Assembly: GCA_900540845.1 (NCBI GenBank)
Contig: UQHS01000004.1
Location: 1-64,000, forward strand
DNA length: 64,000 nt
Reading direction: 5' to 3'
Origin: an uncultured Collinsella sp.
GTDB lineage: Bacteria; Actinomycetota; Coriobacteriia; Coriobacteriales; Coriobacteriaceae
The translations under genes and the position numbers were made by a program. Every line of letters begins with the position of its first letter. The stretch's first letter is position 1. Positions 33,485-41,634 of this stretch are shown one piece after another. The notes under the pieces were generated by a model. It saw only the letters and a list, made by a program, of their open reading frames with translations, was not told the DNA's origin and ran no database searches.

Positions 33485-34837
33485 CTACTTCGCGAAGAAT
33501 GTCCAGATAAGCATCAGCACGATGACGAGCACGATGCCACCGATGGCGAGCGTGAGCCGCACGCGCGCACCGCGTGTGCGTTCCCGGACGCCTTTTTCGA
33601 CAGCGGCGAGCTGCTCGACCTCGACAATTCGCTCCTCGCGCTCGGCGCGGTCCGCCTCAAGTGCGTGGGCGAGCGCATCGGTTATCTCGGGATGGGCATG
33701 GATGTCGTTCGCCTCGTCGATGTCCGCCTGCGCGGCATCTGCCTCGCGCTGTGCCTCTTCGGCAGCTCGCTGTTGGGCTTTTGCGGCCTTCTCCCCATCG
33801 GATATCGTGGAGCGCAGCTCTTTCTGGCGCTTTTCGGCACCGTCTTTTGCGTCTCCGTATGCATCACGTGCGCGGTCGGCTGCAGCGGCGACCGCATCAA
33901 ACGCTTCTCGTGCCGAGGCGATGGGGCGCTCTGCCTCCGAGACGGCCGCATGAGCATTGGCGATGGCCGCTTGGGTTTCATCCTCAACGCGCGGAACGTC
34001 GTTCTTCGCGTTGCGCAGGGCCTCAGTCGCATCGGAGATCTCGTCTTCGAGCTCTCGTTTGCGCACCGAGTACCCGGCGGAATTCGCAGAGGGGTTGCGC
34101 TGAATTTCGATGTACTCCGCATTGAGGGTGGCAAGATGGGACTCGGCGCTCTTCACGGCCCGCTGCGCCGCGGCGATGCCATCGTCGCGCTCCTTGACGG
34201 CTCGATCGAGGTTGGTCTGTGCGTCGTCCAGGCGGCGCTGCAAACGCTTGCCGGACTCCCTCGCGGAGCGCTCCTTGTCCTCGGCCGCGTCGAGCGCGGA
34301 CTTGAGGCGCCGCTCGATGACGGTGTCCTCTTCGCGCATCTTCTCGAGCTTTGCCTTGAGCTCGGCAATTTTGGCGGCGATCTCCGCCTGACGAGCCTCA
34401 GCGGCGGCTTTCTTCTGGTCTGCGTCGTCTTTGCGCTGCGACGCCTGCGTGACGATCTCGGCGTAGCGCGATGTGATGTCGAGGCGATGCTCGAGCTCCT
34501 GCTTGCGCGCCTCGATGGTGTTGTCCAGGCGTTCGAGTTCATCGCGCGCCTCGCTGTGAGCTCGGTGTGCGGCGTTCATCTCCTTCATGCTCGCCACGCC
34601 CTCGGCAAACAGGGCGCTTACCGTTCGGGCTGCATTGTTTTCGGGCTGACGCTCGGACGCTTCCGCCGTGTCGATATCCGATGCGGCGGACGCTTCGATC
34701 GCCTCGGGTACCTCTTCCGCGCGATCGGAGACGGACGGCGAGGCGTCGCTGTCGGTGGTTTCCTCGAGACGGTCGGCGAGGTCCTCCGCGGCATCGATGC
34801 TCATCGGTTCATGTTGCGTGTTGTCAAGCTCGCTCAT
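33485..34837 (-). CDS. tail-anchored coiled-coil protein of unknown function
   Basis: A 450-residue protein. Residues 1-75 are acidic and disordered. Residues 76-415 are Ala/Glu/Lys/Arg-rich and predict long coiled coils, broken around residue 250 by a short PSANSAGYSVRK segment. A single hydrophobic helix at the very C-terminus (LAIGGIVLVIVLMLIWTFF) would anchor it in the membrane with the coil in the cytoplasm. GGAGGGAG precedes the ATG. No family is recognised. A role in envelope or cell-shape organisation is only a guess from architecture. Confidence 0.75.
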   Translation of the reverse strand: MSELDNTQHEPMSIDAAEDLADRLEETTDSDASPSVSDRAEEVPEAIEASAASDIDTAEASERQPENNAARTVSALFAEGVASMKEMNAAHRAHSEARDELERLDNTIEARKQELEHRLDITSRYAEIVTQASQRKDDADQKKAAAEARQAEIAAKIAELKAKLEKMREEDTVIERRLKSALDAAEDKERSARESGKRLQRRLDDAQTNLDRAVKERDDGIAAAQRAVKSAESHLATLNAEYIEIQRNPSANSAGYSVRKRELEDEISDATEALRNAKNDVPRVEDETQAAIANAHAAVSEAERPIASAREAFDAVAAAADRARDAYGDAKDGAEKRQKELRSTISDGEKAAKAQQRAAEEAQREADAAQADIDEANDIHAHPEITDALAHALEADRAEREERIVEVEQLAAVEKGVRERTRGARVRLTLAIGGIVLVIVLMLIWTFFAK

Positions 34838-35160
34838 GGCGCTCCCTCCGCACGCGGGCGTAGTCTGTTATGCATATGTACCCATCATACGGCTCGGCGC
34901 GGACGTGATGGGCGGCTCATTGGGGTTCCAATTTGTTTTCGCATCCGCTTGGGGGAGGGCCGAGGCAGCCGACGACAGGCCGGGACGCATCCGCTGGGGC
35001 CAGCGCGAACGGGTGGGCGGGGCGTCCGTTTGGGAGCGCTCTTGTGCCGTTGGGCGAACAGAGGCGAAACTTCGCGTTGCGGCTAGCCCGCAAGGGGTAT
35101 GGGTATTCAGACGCCATGTCCAAAAGGTTGTGCATGGCGCTTATTTGAGAGGAGAGTAAT
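34838..35160. other. divergent promoter gap
   Basis: 323 bases between the coiled-coil gene (minus) and the dehydrogenase gene (plus). GAGAGGAG before 35161 is the only feature I can support. Promoters for both directions must lie here but no convincing -35/-10 pair was found. Confidence 0.4.
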
Positions 35161-35961
35161 ATGGGTCTTTTTACTGGTAAAACGGTGATCGTCACCGGTG
35201 GCGGTAAGGCAACTCTTCAGGACGGTTCCGCCGGCTCCATCGGCTACGGCATCGACATCGCATTTGCCAAGGAGGGCGCGAACCTCGTCATCACCGGTCG
35301 CAACGTGGCCAAGCTCGAGGCCGCGAAGGAGTCGCTCGAGGCCGAGTACGGCATCGAGGTCCTGCCCGTCGCCGCCGACGTCTCCGCCGGCCAGGACAAC
35401 GAGGCCGTTGTCCAGCATGTCGTTGACGAGGCGATCGCCAAGTTCGGTCGCATCGACGCGCTTGTGAACAACGCTCAGGCGTCCGCCTCCGGCGTGACCA
35501 TCGTCGACCACACCATGGATCAGTTCAACCTGGCGCTGTATTCTGGCCTGTACGCCACGTTCCTGTATATGCAGAAGTGCTACCCGCACCTCAAGGAGAC
35601 CCGTGGCTCCGTCGTCAACTTCGCTTCCGGCGCCGGCCTGTTTGGCAACTACGGCCAGTGCTCCTACGCGGCCGCCAAGGAGGGTATCCGCGGCCTGACG
35701 CGCGTCGCCGCCAACGAGTGGGGCCCCGACGGCATCAACGTCAACATCGTGTGCCCGCTTGCCTGGACGGCTCAGCTCGAGAACTTCCAGAATGCGTACC
35801 CCGAGGCATTTGAGGCCAACGTTCATATGCCACCGGCTGGTCACTACGGCGATGTCGAGACCGAGATCGGTCGCGTGGTCGTGCAGCTGTGCGGTCCCGA
35901 CTTCAAGTACATGAACGGCGAGACCGTCACGCTCGAGGGCGGCATGGGCCAGCGTCCGTAG
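35161..35961 (+). CDS. short-chain dehydrogenase resembling bile-acid 12-alpha-HSDH
   Basis: A 266-residue classical SDR, NAD(P)-dependent. The active-site residues are Ser156 (NFASGAG) and Tyr169-xxx-Lys173 (SYAAAK). Segments such as VNNAQASASG, YSGLYATF, FGNYGQCSYAAAKEGIRGL, TAQLENF and FKYMNGET...EGGMGQRP closely match what I recall of clostridial 12-alpha-hydroxysteroid dehydrogenases, which oxidise the C12 hydroxyl of cholic-type bile acids. The match is from memory and unverified. The glycine-rich nucleotide loop carries about seven extra residues (TGGGKATLQDGSAGSIGYG) relative to that family. GAGAGGAG precedes ATG. Another SDR activity remains possible. Confidence 0.75.
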   Translation: MGLFTGKTVIVTGGGKATLQDGSAGSIGYGIDIAFAKEGANLVITGRNVAKLEAAKESLEAEYGIEVLPVAADVSAGQDNEAVVQHVVDEAIAKFGRIDALVNNAQASASGVTIVDHTMDQFNLALYSGLYATFLYMQKCYPHLKETRGSVVNFASGAGLFGNYGQCSYAAAKEGIRGLTRVAANEWGPDGINVNIVCPLAWTAQLENFQNAYPEAFEANVHMPPAGHYGDVETEIGRVVVQLCGPDFKYMNGETVTLEGGMGQRP

Positions 35962-36159
35962 GACCTGCAGCTCAGTAGTCGACATTGCCCGCTCGGCATT
36001 CCGCCGGGCGGGCATTTTGCTGCCACAGCAGCGGGCTGCCTGGCGTGCCTGCGCGGGGGCGACGGCGGGGTCGTCTGGGCACGCTCACACCAGGGACAAC
36101 GACGCCGCTTGAATGCGGCCGTCTCGGGGCCGTTCGCGCCCATCGCGCATTCGTGCATC

Positions 36160-36188
36160 TTCGGAAAAGATGTCAAAACCGCTAGAAT
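36160..36188 (+). promoter_or_regulatory. candidate promoter of the 152-residue hypothetical gene
   Basis: TTCGGA (36160-36165) and TAGAAT (36183-36188) are 17 bases apart, 37 bases before the start codon. Confidence 0.5.
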
Positions 36189-36225
36189 TGTCCGTTACAA
36201 AAATACGACGATAGGGGAGGAAGCC

Positions 36226-36684
36226 ATGGCTCGCCAGGACATAGAAATCGACGAGGCGCTCGGCGCGGTCGAGGACGCGTTGGAATGTCTCGACGCGGCC
36301 GCTCGCGACCTGAAGAGCGCTGGCAACTGGGGCTGGTTCGATATCTTCGGCGGCGGCTTTTTCACCTCGCTGATCAAGCACGACAAGATGCAGACCGCCC
36401 AGCGCCATCTATCCTCCGCGCAGGCGGCCCTGGCGCGTTTGGCCGACGAGCTCAACGACGTTCAGGGATTTGCCGGCCTCGGCCCCGATGTGGGCGATTT
36501 CCTGCTCGCTGCCGACTGGCTGTTCGACAACGCCTTCATGGACGCCATGGTTCAGCAGCGCATCATCGAGTCCCAGGATCGCGTGGCGAAGGCAATCGCC
36601 CAGTGCGAGCAGGTGCGCGACCAGCTTCTCGCCCTCAAGCGCCCCAACCGCTCCTCCGGCAACGGATTGCCGAGCGCGGAGTAG
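36226..36684 (+). CDS. conserved-looking hypothetical protein
   Basis: A 152-residue, largely helical soluble protein with a distinctive segment NWGWFDIFGGGFFTSLIKHDKM (here split: NWGWFDIFGGG then FFTSLIKHDKM, about 38-59) and later LADELNDVQGFAGLGPDVGDF. Amphipathic helices flank both. I recognise no named family. AGGGGAGG precedes ATG 36226 and a candidate promoter lies at 36160-36188, so it is expressed independently. No membrane segment or signal peptide. Confidence 0.75.
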   Translation: MARQDIEIDEALGAVEDALECLDAAARDLKSAGNWGWFDIFGGGFFTSLIKHDKMQTAQRHLSSAQAALARLADELNDVQGFAGLGPDVGDFLLAADWLFDNAFMDAMVQQRIIESQDRVAKAIAQCEQVRDQLLALKRPNRSSGNGLPSAE

Positions 36685-36776
36685 AAACGCCCCAGATGTA
36701 AAAGATTTGGACAGACAAATGAGCCTCGGGCCGCTAGAGTGAGGACGACGAACACCACTCGGCTGGAGGAGGGGCG

Positions 36777-36899
36777 ATGGCCAACTGTAGGGGAGCATCG
36801 GGAGACGGCGTCTTGGGTTCTGCTCGCCGTCTCCGCTGTGCTCCAAGTGGGATTCCAGCTCATTTCTCGCTGAATGTCGTGGGGCACGGCGTGCGATAG
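36777..36899 (+). CDS. possible 40-residue open frame with strong binding site
   Basis: ATG 36777 has GGAGGAGG about six bases upstream, one of the best sites in the region, and the frame runs 40 codons to TAG 36897. The predicted peptide is basic, with no recognisable motif. A perfect hairpin (GGAGACGGCG 36801-36810 with 36825-36834) lies inside it, so the region may instead be a regulatory leader. It fills the 340-base gap before tgt. Confidence 0.25.
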   Translation: MANCRGASGDGVLGSARRLRCAPSGIPAHFSLNVVGHGVR

Positions 36900-37024
36900 T
36901 ACAATAGGCGGCTGATAGCACGCGGCGCCGTCAGCGAGCGGACGCAAGCCTTCACGCGGAGGAGCCTCGCGCGCGGGCGGTTGCTTCCTTGTCTGCGCGG
37001 CGCCGGATAGCCGAGGAGCCGAAT

Positions 37025-38164
37025 ATGGATCAGTCCCTGTTCAAATACGAAATTGTCGCCGAGGATCCCAAAACGCATGCGCGTGCGGGCATCTTGCACA
37101 CGCCGCACGGCGACATCGAGACCCCCATCTTCATGCCGGTCGGCACGAAGGCCAACGTGAAGGGCATCCCCACCGAGACGGTCAAGGGCCTTGGCGCCCA
37201 GATCGTGCTCGCCAACACCTATCACCTCGCCATGCGTCCCGGCGCGGACACCATCGCCGAGCTCGGCGGCCTGCACGATTTCATGAACTGGCACGGCCCT
37301 ATCCTCACCGACTCCGGTGGATTCCAGGTGTTCTCCCACGGCGACGCCGTCAAGCTCACCGACGACGGCGTGCGCTTCATCGCCACCGATTACGATGGCT
37401 CCCACGTGTTTTGGACGCCCGAGGACAACATGGACATTGCCATGAAACTCGGCAGCGACATCTGCATGCAGCTCGACCAGTGCCCGGGGTACCCCGCCAC
37501 GCGCAAGTTCGTGGAGCGCGCCGTCGAGCTTTCCAGCATGTGGGCCGAGCGCTGCTACCGCGCCCATACGCGTGACGACCAGGCGCTGTTCGGCATCGTT
37601 CAGGGCGGCATGCACCTCGACCTGCGCCTGCGCTCGCTCAAGCACCTTGAGGAGGTCGGCGACTTCCCTGGCTACGGCATCGGCGGTTACTCGGTGGGCG
37701 AGCCCCACGAGGTCATGTTCGAGACGCTCGAGCCGCTCGTGTCTGAGCACATGCCAAAGCGCAAGCCCCGTTACCTCATGGGTGTGGGCAACCCCACCAC
37801 GCTGGTGCGCGGCGTGGGCTGCGGCATCGACATGTTCGACTGCGTGCTTCCCACCCGAACCGGCCGCATGGGCACCGCGTTTTCGAGCACGGGTCGCATG
37901 AACCTCAAGAACGCCAAGTTCGCGAAAGACCCTCGTCCCATCGATGAGAAGTGCACGTGCCCTGTGTGCACGGGCGGCTACTCCCGCGCGCTCATCCGCC
38001 ATATGGTCACGCAGAAGGAGATGCTCGGCGGCATACTGTTGTCCCAGCACAACATCTACTTCCTGCTCGACCTCATGCGCCGTGCCCGTCAGGCGATTAT
38101 CGACGGTCGCTACGCCGAGTTCCAGGCGGAGTGGATGGCGAGCGAGGGCGCTGCCGATTTCTAA
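37025..38164 (+). CDS. tgt: queuine tRNA-ribosyltransferase
   Basis: Exchanges guanine 34 for preQ1 or queuine in GUN-anticodon tRNAs. The 379-residue enzyme has Asp96 (TDSGGFQVFS) and nucleophile Asp272 (DMFDCVLPTRTGR), equivalent to E. coli Asp89 and Asp264. Zinc ligands are Cys310, Cys312, Cys315 and probably His342. GIVQGG and GIGGYSVGE are also present. AGGAGCC precedes ATG 37025. No queC/D/E/F genes are near, so the cell may salvage preQ1 or queuine, which cannot be judged from this window. Confidence 0.97.
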   Translation: MDQSLFKYEIVAEDPKTHARAGILHTPHGDIETPIFMPVGTKANVKGIPTETVKGLGAQIVLANTYHLAMRPGADTIAELGGLHDFMNWHGPILTDSGGFQVFSHGDAVKLTDDGVRFIATDYDGSHVFWTPEDNMDIAMKLGSDICMQLDQCPGYPATRKFVERAVELSSMWAERCYRAHTRDDQALFGIVQGGMHLDLRLRSLKHLEEVGDFPGYGIGGYSVGEPHEVMFETLEPLVSEHMPKRKPRYLMGVGNPTTLVRGVGCGIDMFDCVLPTRTGRMGTAFSSTGRMNLKNAKFAKDPRPIDEKCTCPVCTGGYSRALIRHMVTQKEMLGGILLSQHNIYFLLDLMRRARQAIIDGRYAEFQAEWMASEGAADF

Positions 38165-38308
38165 CGCCATCAGCCGGGCGCGCGGCGGCGACTCGGAGCT
38201 GCAGGGTGCTCGGGGCCGCAGCGCGACCGGCCACCCCTGGCGAGCGGTGCCAGCCCGGCCATCTCCAGCACCCGGGGCTGCAGCGCACACCGCTTCTCGC
38301 GTATTTCG

Positions 38309-38367
38309 AGGGTAGGATTGTCGAAAATTGACCGCCGCAAGGCCTCGTTTTTCGACGATCCTACCCT
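38309..38367. repeat. GTCGAAAA hairpin family, copy 1
   Basis: AGGGTAGGATTGTCGAAAA (38309-38327) pairs with 38349-38367 with one wobble and a 21-base loop. A related hairpin lies at 60065-60124. The rest of the 311-base gap after tgt (38165-38308) is GC-rich with an imperfect CTGCAGGGTGCT/AGCACCC...CTGCAG inverted repeat and no gene. Confidence 0.8.
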
Positions 38368-38475
38368 TGTTGCAATTCTTTTCGGCATGCGACGGCGATG
38401 TCCATGATCCGGAGTGCGATTTTGGGTAGAAGAAGTCTCATATGCTGGCAAACGTGTGCTTGAAAGGAATCGCGC

Positions 38476-39180
38476 ATGCCTTATTACGGCTACTACGGAT
38501 ATGGCTACGACCCGCTCTACCTCATCATCGTGCTCGTCACGACGGTGATTGGCCTCATGGCGCAAAACTATGTCAACTCGACGTATCGCCGCTGGTCAAA
38601 GGTCGCCTCGGACGGTGAAACGGGCTCTGAGGTCGCGCGCCGCATGCTGGACGACCTGGGCTGTGGCCGCGTGGGCATCCGAAGCACCCCCGGCCACCTG
38701 TCCGACCATTACGATCCGCGCGACAACAACCTCTACCTTTCGCGTGAAAACCTGTCCGGCGGTTCGGTGGCGAGCGTCGCCGTGGCCTGCCACGAGGCGG
38801 GGCACGCCGCCCAGCGCGAGAGCGGTTACTTCATGATGAAGGTGCGTCACGCCCTCGTTCCCGTGGTGAACTTCACGCAAAACATCTGGACCCTCGTGTT
38901 TTTGTTCGGCATCGTGATGAACATGGCGGGCTTGACGACGCTGGCCATCGGCCTGTTCGCCTTCTCGGTGATCTTCCAGTTGGTAACACTTCCCGTCGAG
39001 TTCGATGCAAGCCGCCGTGCCGTGGCGTACATCGAGCGTTCGGGCATGAGCGAGGTCAACGTCCGCGGCGCGCGCAAGGTGCTCACCGCGGCTGCCCTCA
39101 CCTATGTCACCGCCGCCTTATCCAGCGTGCTGCAGCTGGTCTACCTGCTGGCGCGCACCAATCGGAATAACGAGGAGTAG
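38476..39180 (+). CDS. YugP-like neutral zinc metallopeptidase
   Basis: A 234-residue membrane protein of the Zn_peptidase_2 (YugP) family. The first helix follows a Tyr/Gly-rich start (PYYGYYGYGYDP); the zinc site HEAGH is at 106-110 (VACHEAGHAAQRE); two or three further helices follow (LVFLFGIVMNMAG, LFAFSVIFQLVTLP). The family segment PVEFDASRRAV supplies the third ligand glutamate region. GAAAGGAA precedes ATG 38476. Substrates of the family are not known. Confidence 0.9.
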   Translation: MPYYGYYGYGYDPLYLIIVLVTTVIGLMAQNYVNSTYRRWSKVASDGETGSEVARRMLDDLGCGRVGIRSTPGHLSDHYDPRDNNLYLSRENLSGGSVASVAVACHEAGHAAQRESGYFMMKVRHALVPVVNFTQNIWTLVFLFGIVMNMAGLTTLAIGLFAFSVIFQLVTLPVEFDASRRAVAYIERSGMSEVNVRGARKVLTAAALTYVTAALSSVLQLVYLLARTNRNNEE

Positions 39181-39253
39181 CAAGGCGCGCAAGGTGTGTC
39201 CGTGTGGCTTGCTACACTGACGACAGTCACATACAAGAGTGAGAGGAGGGCAC

Positions 39254-40705
39254 ATGAACGTGTGGGATTTGGCGGGCTCCCCGGGCGCTTCGGCATCGGC
39301 TGCGCCGCAGGAGGACGCCCTGTCCGTTTCGCAGGCCGCCGAGCTTGCGGCCGACGCGCTGCATGGTGTTCCCAAGATCACGGTGCTCGGCGAGGTCACG
39401 GGGTTTAGAGGCCCCAACGCCCGAAGCGGCCACTGCTATTTCCAGATAAAAGATGAGTCCGCCGCGCTCGAGTGCATCGTGTGGAAGGGCACTTACGACA
39501 AGCGCACCTTCGATTTGCGCGACGGCTTGCAGGTGCTGTTCACCGGCACGTTCGACGTGTATAAGCCCACGGGCAAGATGAGCTTCAAGGCGAGTTCGTT
39601 TGCCTTGGCGGGAGAGGGACTTCTCCGCCAGCAGGTCGCGCAGCTGGCGGAGAAGCTGCGTCGCGAGGGCCTGATGGAGCCCGAGCGCAAGCGGCGCATC
39701 CCTGTGTTCTGCACGCGCGTCGCCGTGGTGACGTCGCTTTCGGGCGCGGTGATCAACGACGTCAAGCGCACGCTTCGCCGCCGCAACCCCATGGTCGAGA
39801 TCATCTGCGTAGGGGCTAAGGTGCAAGGCGAGGGCGCCCCGGAGGAGCTTATCGATGGCCTGCGCCGCGCCGCCGCGCTCATGCCCGACTGCATCCTGCT
39901 TGTTCGCGGCGGAGGTTCGTTCGAGGACCTCATGACGTTTAACGACGAGCAGCTCGCCCGCGCCGTCGCGGCCTGTCCCGTGCCCGTCGTCACGGGCATC
40001 GGTCATGAGCCCGACACCTCGATTTGCGACATGGTGTCCGACCGCCGTTGCTCGACGCCGACGGCAGCGGCCGAGTCCGTTGCACCCGAGTTCTCCGAGC
40101 TCGTCCAAGTGCTGGATGCGCGTGAGCAGCGACTGGTCCGCTCGGTCTCGGCCCGCATCGCCAGCGCGAAGATCGAGTCCGAGGGGATGGACGGCAGGGC
40201 GCATCGCGCCATGCGGACGCGCTTGGACAAAGAGCTCATGGGGGTCGAGGCGCTTGCTGCCCGGCCATGCCTGGTCGACCCCGGCAACATCGTGGAGCGA
40301 CGCCGGTTCGAGCTCGATCAAACGGCCGACCGCCTGGTTGCGGCATGCGATCGCTCGCAGGAGCGTTTCGCCCGCGGGCTTGAGCGGTTGGCGCCGCGCC
40401 TTTCGGCCGGGCCGGAAGTGCTCACACGCACGGGGCACGAACTTAAGCTCGTCGAGTCGCGCCTCCGTGCGCAGGCGGGCGTCCTGTTGGGCGTCCCCAC
40501 CTCGGACCTGGGGAAATACGCGGCCGCGCTCGATGCGCTGTCGCCTCTCAAGGTGCTTGGCCGCGGATACGCCATCGCCTACACGGGCGCCGGCCGCGTC
40601 GCCGCGCACGCTTCGGCGTTCTCGCCCGGGGACGACGTGCGCGTCCGTTTGGCCGACGGCACGGTTGATGCTACGGTGCGCTCCGTGGAGACGCTGGGCG
40701 ACTAA
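39254..40705 (+). CDS. xseA: exodeoxyribonuclease VII large subunit
   Basis: Catalytic subunit of the single-strand exonuclease ExoVII. The 483-residue protein has the N-terminal OB fold (ITVLGEVTGFRGPNARSGHCYF in parts), the nuclease segments VVTSLSGAVINDVKRTL, LLVRGGGSFEDLMTFNDE and TGIGHEPDTSICDMVSDRR, and a long helical C-terminal region. The N-terminal 30 residues (SPGASASAAPQ) are a loose extension. GAGAGGAGG precedes ATG 39254. It is followed 60 bases later by xseB. Confidence 0.96.
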   Translation: MNVWDLAGSPGASASAAPQEDALSVSQAAELAADALHGVPKITVLGEVTGFRGPNARSGHCYFQIKDESAALECIVWKGTYDKRTFDLRDGLQVLFTGTFDVYKPTGKMSFKASSFALAGEGLLRQQVAQLAEKLRREGLMEPERKRRIPVFCTRVAVVTSLSGAVINDVKRTLRRRNPMVEIICVGAKVQGEGAPEELIDGLRRAAALMPDCILLVRGGGSFEDLMTFNDEQLARAVAACPVPVVTGIGHEPDTSICDMVSDRRCSTPTAAAESVAPEFSELVQVLDAREQRLVRSVSARIASAKIESEGMDGRAHRAMRTRLDKELMGVEALAARPCLVDPGNIVERRRFELDQTADRLVAACDRSQERFARGLERLAPRLSAGPEVLTRTGHELKLVESRLRAQAGVLLGVPTSDLGKYAAALDALSPLKVLGRGYAIAYTGAGRVAAHASAFSPGDDVRVRLADGTVDATVRSVETLGD

Positions 40706-40765
40706 ATTGGTATGACAGGCCGCGCGTCGCGAACGGCGCGCGGAGCGATTTTGAAGGAGAACGTC

Positions 40766-41032
40766 ATGGCAGAGTACAAGAACGTCGAGGAGCTGACGTA
40801 CAAGGAGGCCTCCACCGAGCTCGAGTTGATCATTCGCAGCCTCGAGTCGGGCGATATGGAGCTTGAGGAGTCGCTCGAGAGCTACACCCGTGGCGTCGAG
40901 CTGCTCAAGAGCCTCCGTGGTCGCCTGGCAGCCGCGGAGCAGAAGGTCTCCATCCTCATGCAGGACGTCAACGGCACCGACACGCTCGTGCCCGGCGAGG
41001 CCGCAACCGATACCGACGCCCTCAACCTGTAG
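40766..41032 (+). CDS. xseB: exodeoxyribonuclease VII small subunit
   Basis: An 88-residue helical protein with the family signature LTYKEASTELELIIRSLESG and ELEESLESYTRGVELLK (given in part). It binds several-fold to XseA. GAAGGAGA precedes ATG 40766. The C-terminal 20 residues (GTDTLVPGEAATDTDALNL) are an acidic tail beyond the family core. A long palindrome follows before the HIT gene. Confidence 0.95.
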   Translation: MAEYKNVEELTYKEASTELELIIRSLESGDMELEESLESYTRGVELLKSLRGRLAAAEQKVSILMQDVNGTDTLVPGEAATDTDALNL

Positions 41033-41047
41033 AACATTCGGGGCGAT

Positions 41048-41143
41048 GCGCAAAAGGGGGACGGGTGCGTTGTTACACATTCGAGGCACCGGCCCTCCTG
41101 TTGTGGGAAGATGTGTAACAACGCACCCGTCCTCCTTTTGCGC
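41048..41143. repeat. GGGGACGGGTGCA-family giant hairpin, locus 3
   Basis: Arms of 33 bases (41048-41080 and 41111-41143) are complementary with a single mismatch that becomes G-U in RNA. The loop is 30 bases. The left arm contains GGGGGACGGGTGCG, the family core. It sits 15 bases behind the xseB stop and ends 19 bases before the HIT-family ATG. Confidence 0.9.
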
Positions 41144-41162
41144 CCTGAAGATTGGAGCCATC

Positions 41163-41498
41163 ATGTCCGATTGCATCTTCTGCAAGATCGCCACTCACGA
41201 GATTCCCTCTACCGTGGTTTACGAGGACGATCTCGTCATCGCCTTCGACGACCTCAACCCGCAGGCGCCCGTCCATACGCTCGTGATCCCCAAGGTGCAC
41301 CACGAGAACATCATCGACGGCGTGCCGGCCGAAACGCTCGCCGCCATGATGCACGCCGTGGCCGAGGTCGCCCGCATCAAGGGCCTCGATGAGGGCTTCC
41401 GCGTCATCTCCAACAAGGGTGAGGCCGCGGGCCAGACGGTCATGCATTTCCATATGCACGTGCTGGGCGGCAAGCCGCTCGGCGAGGGTCTGGTGTAG
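41163..41498 (+). CDS. HIT family nucleotide hydrolase/transferase
   Basis: A 111-residue HINT-branch protein. It starts DCIFCKIATHEIPS, with CxxC for zinc, and has the catalytic triad motif HFHMHVLGGK from residue 95. Such enzymes hydrolyse purine nucleoside phosphoramidates. The start lies directly behind the giant hairpin, GGAGCC being a weak binding site. Likely monocistronic. Confidence 0.93.
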   Translation: MSDCIFCKIATHEIPSTVVYEDDLVIAFDDLNPQAPVHTLVIPKVHHENIIDGVPAETLAAMMHAVAEVARIKGLDEGFRVISNKGEAAGQTVMHFHMHVLGGKPLGEGLV

Positions 41499-41634
41499 CC
41501 GTCCGCCGCTTGCCATCGGTTTCGAACCGCGCACGTACCGTTGTGCGCGCCGATGCACTTTCGGGTTATGATGAATAGCAAGTACCGTTCCGCGCGGCGC
41601 CCTGCACGCCGCGCGTCTACATGTAGGGAGTGTC

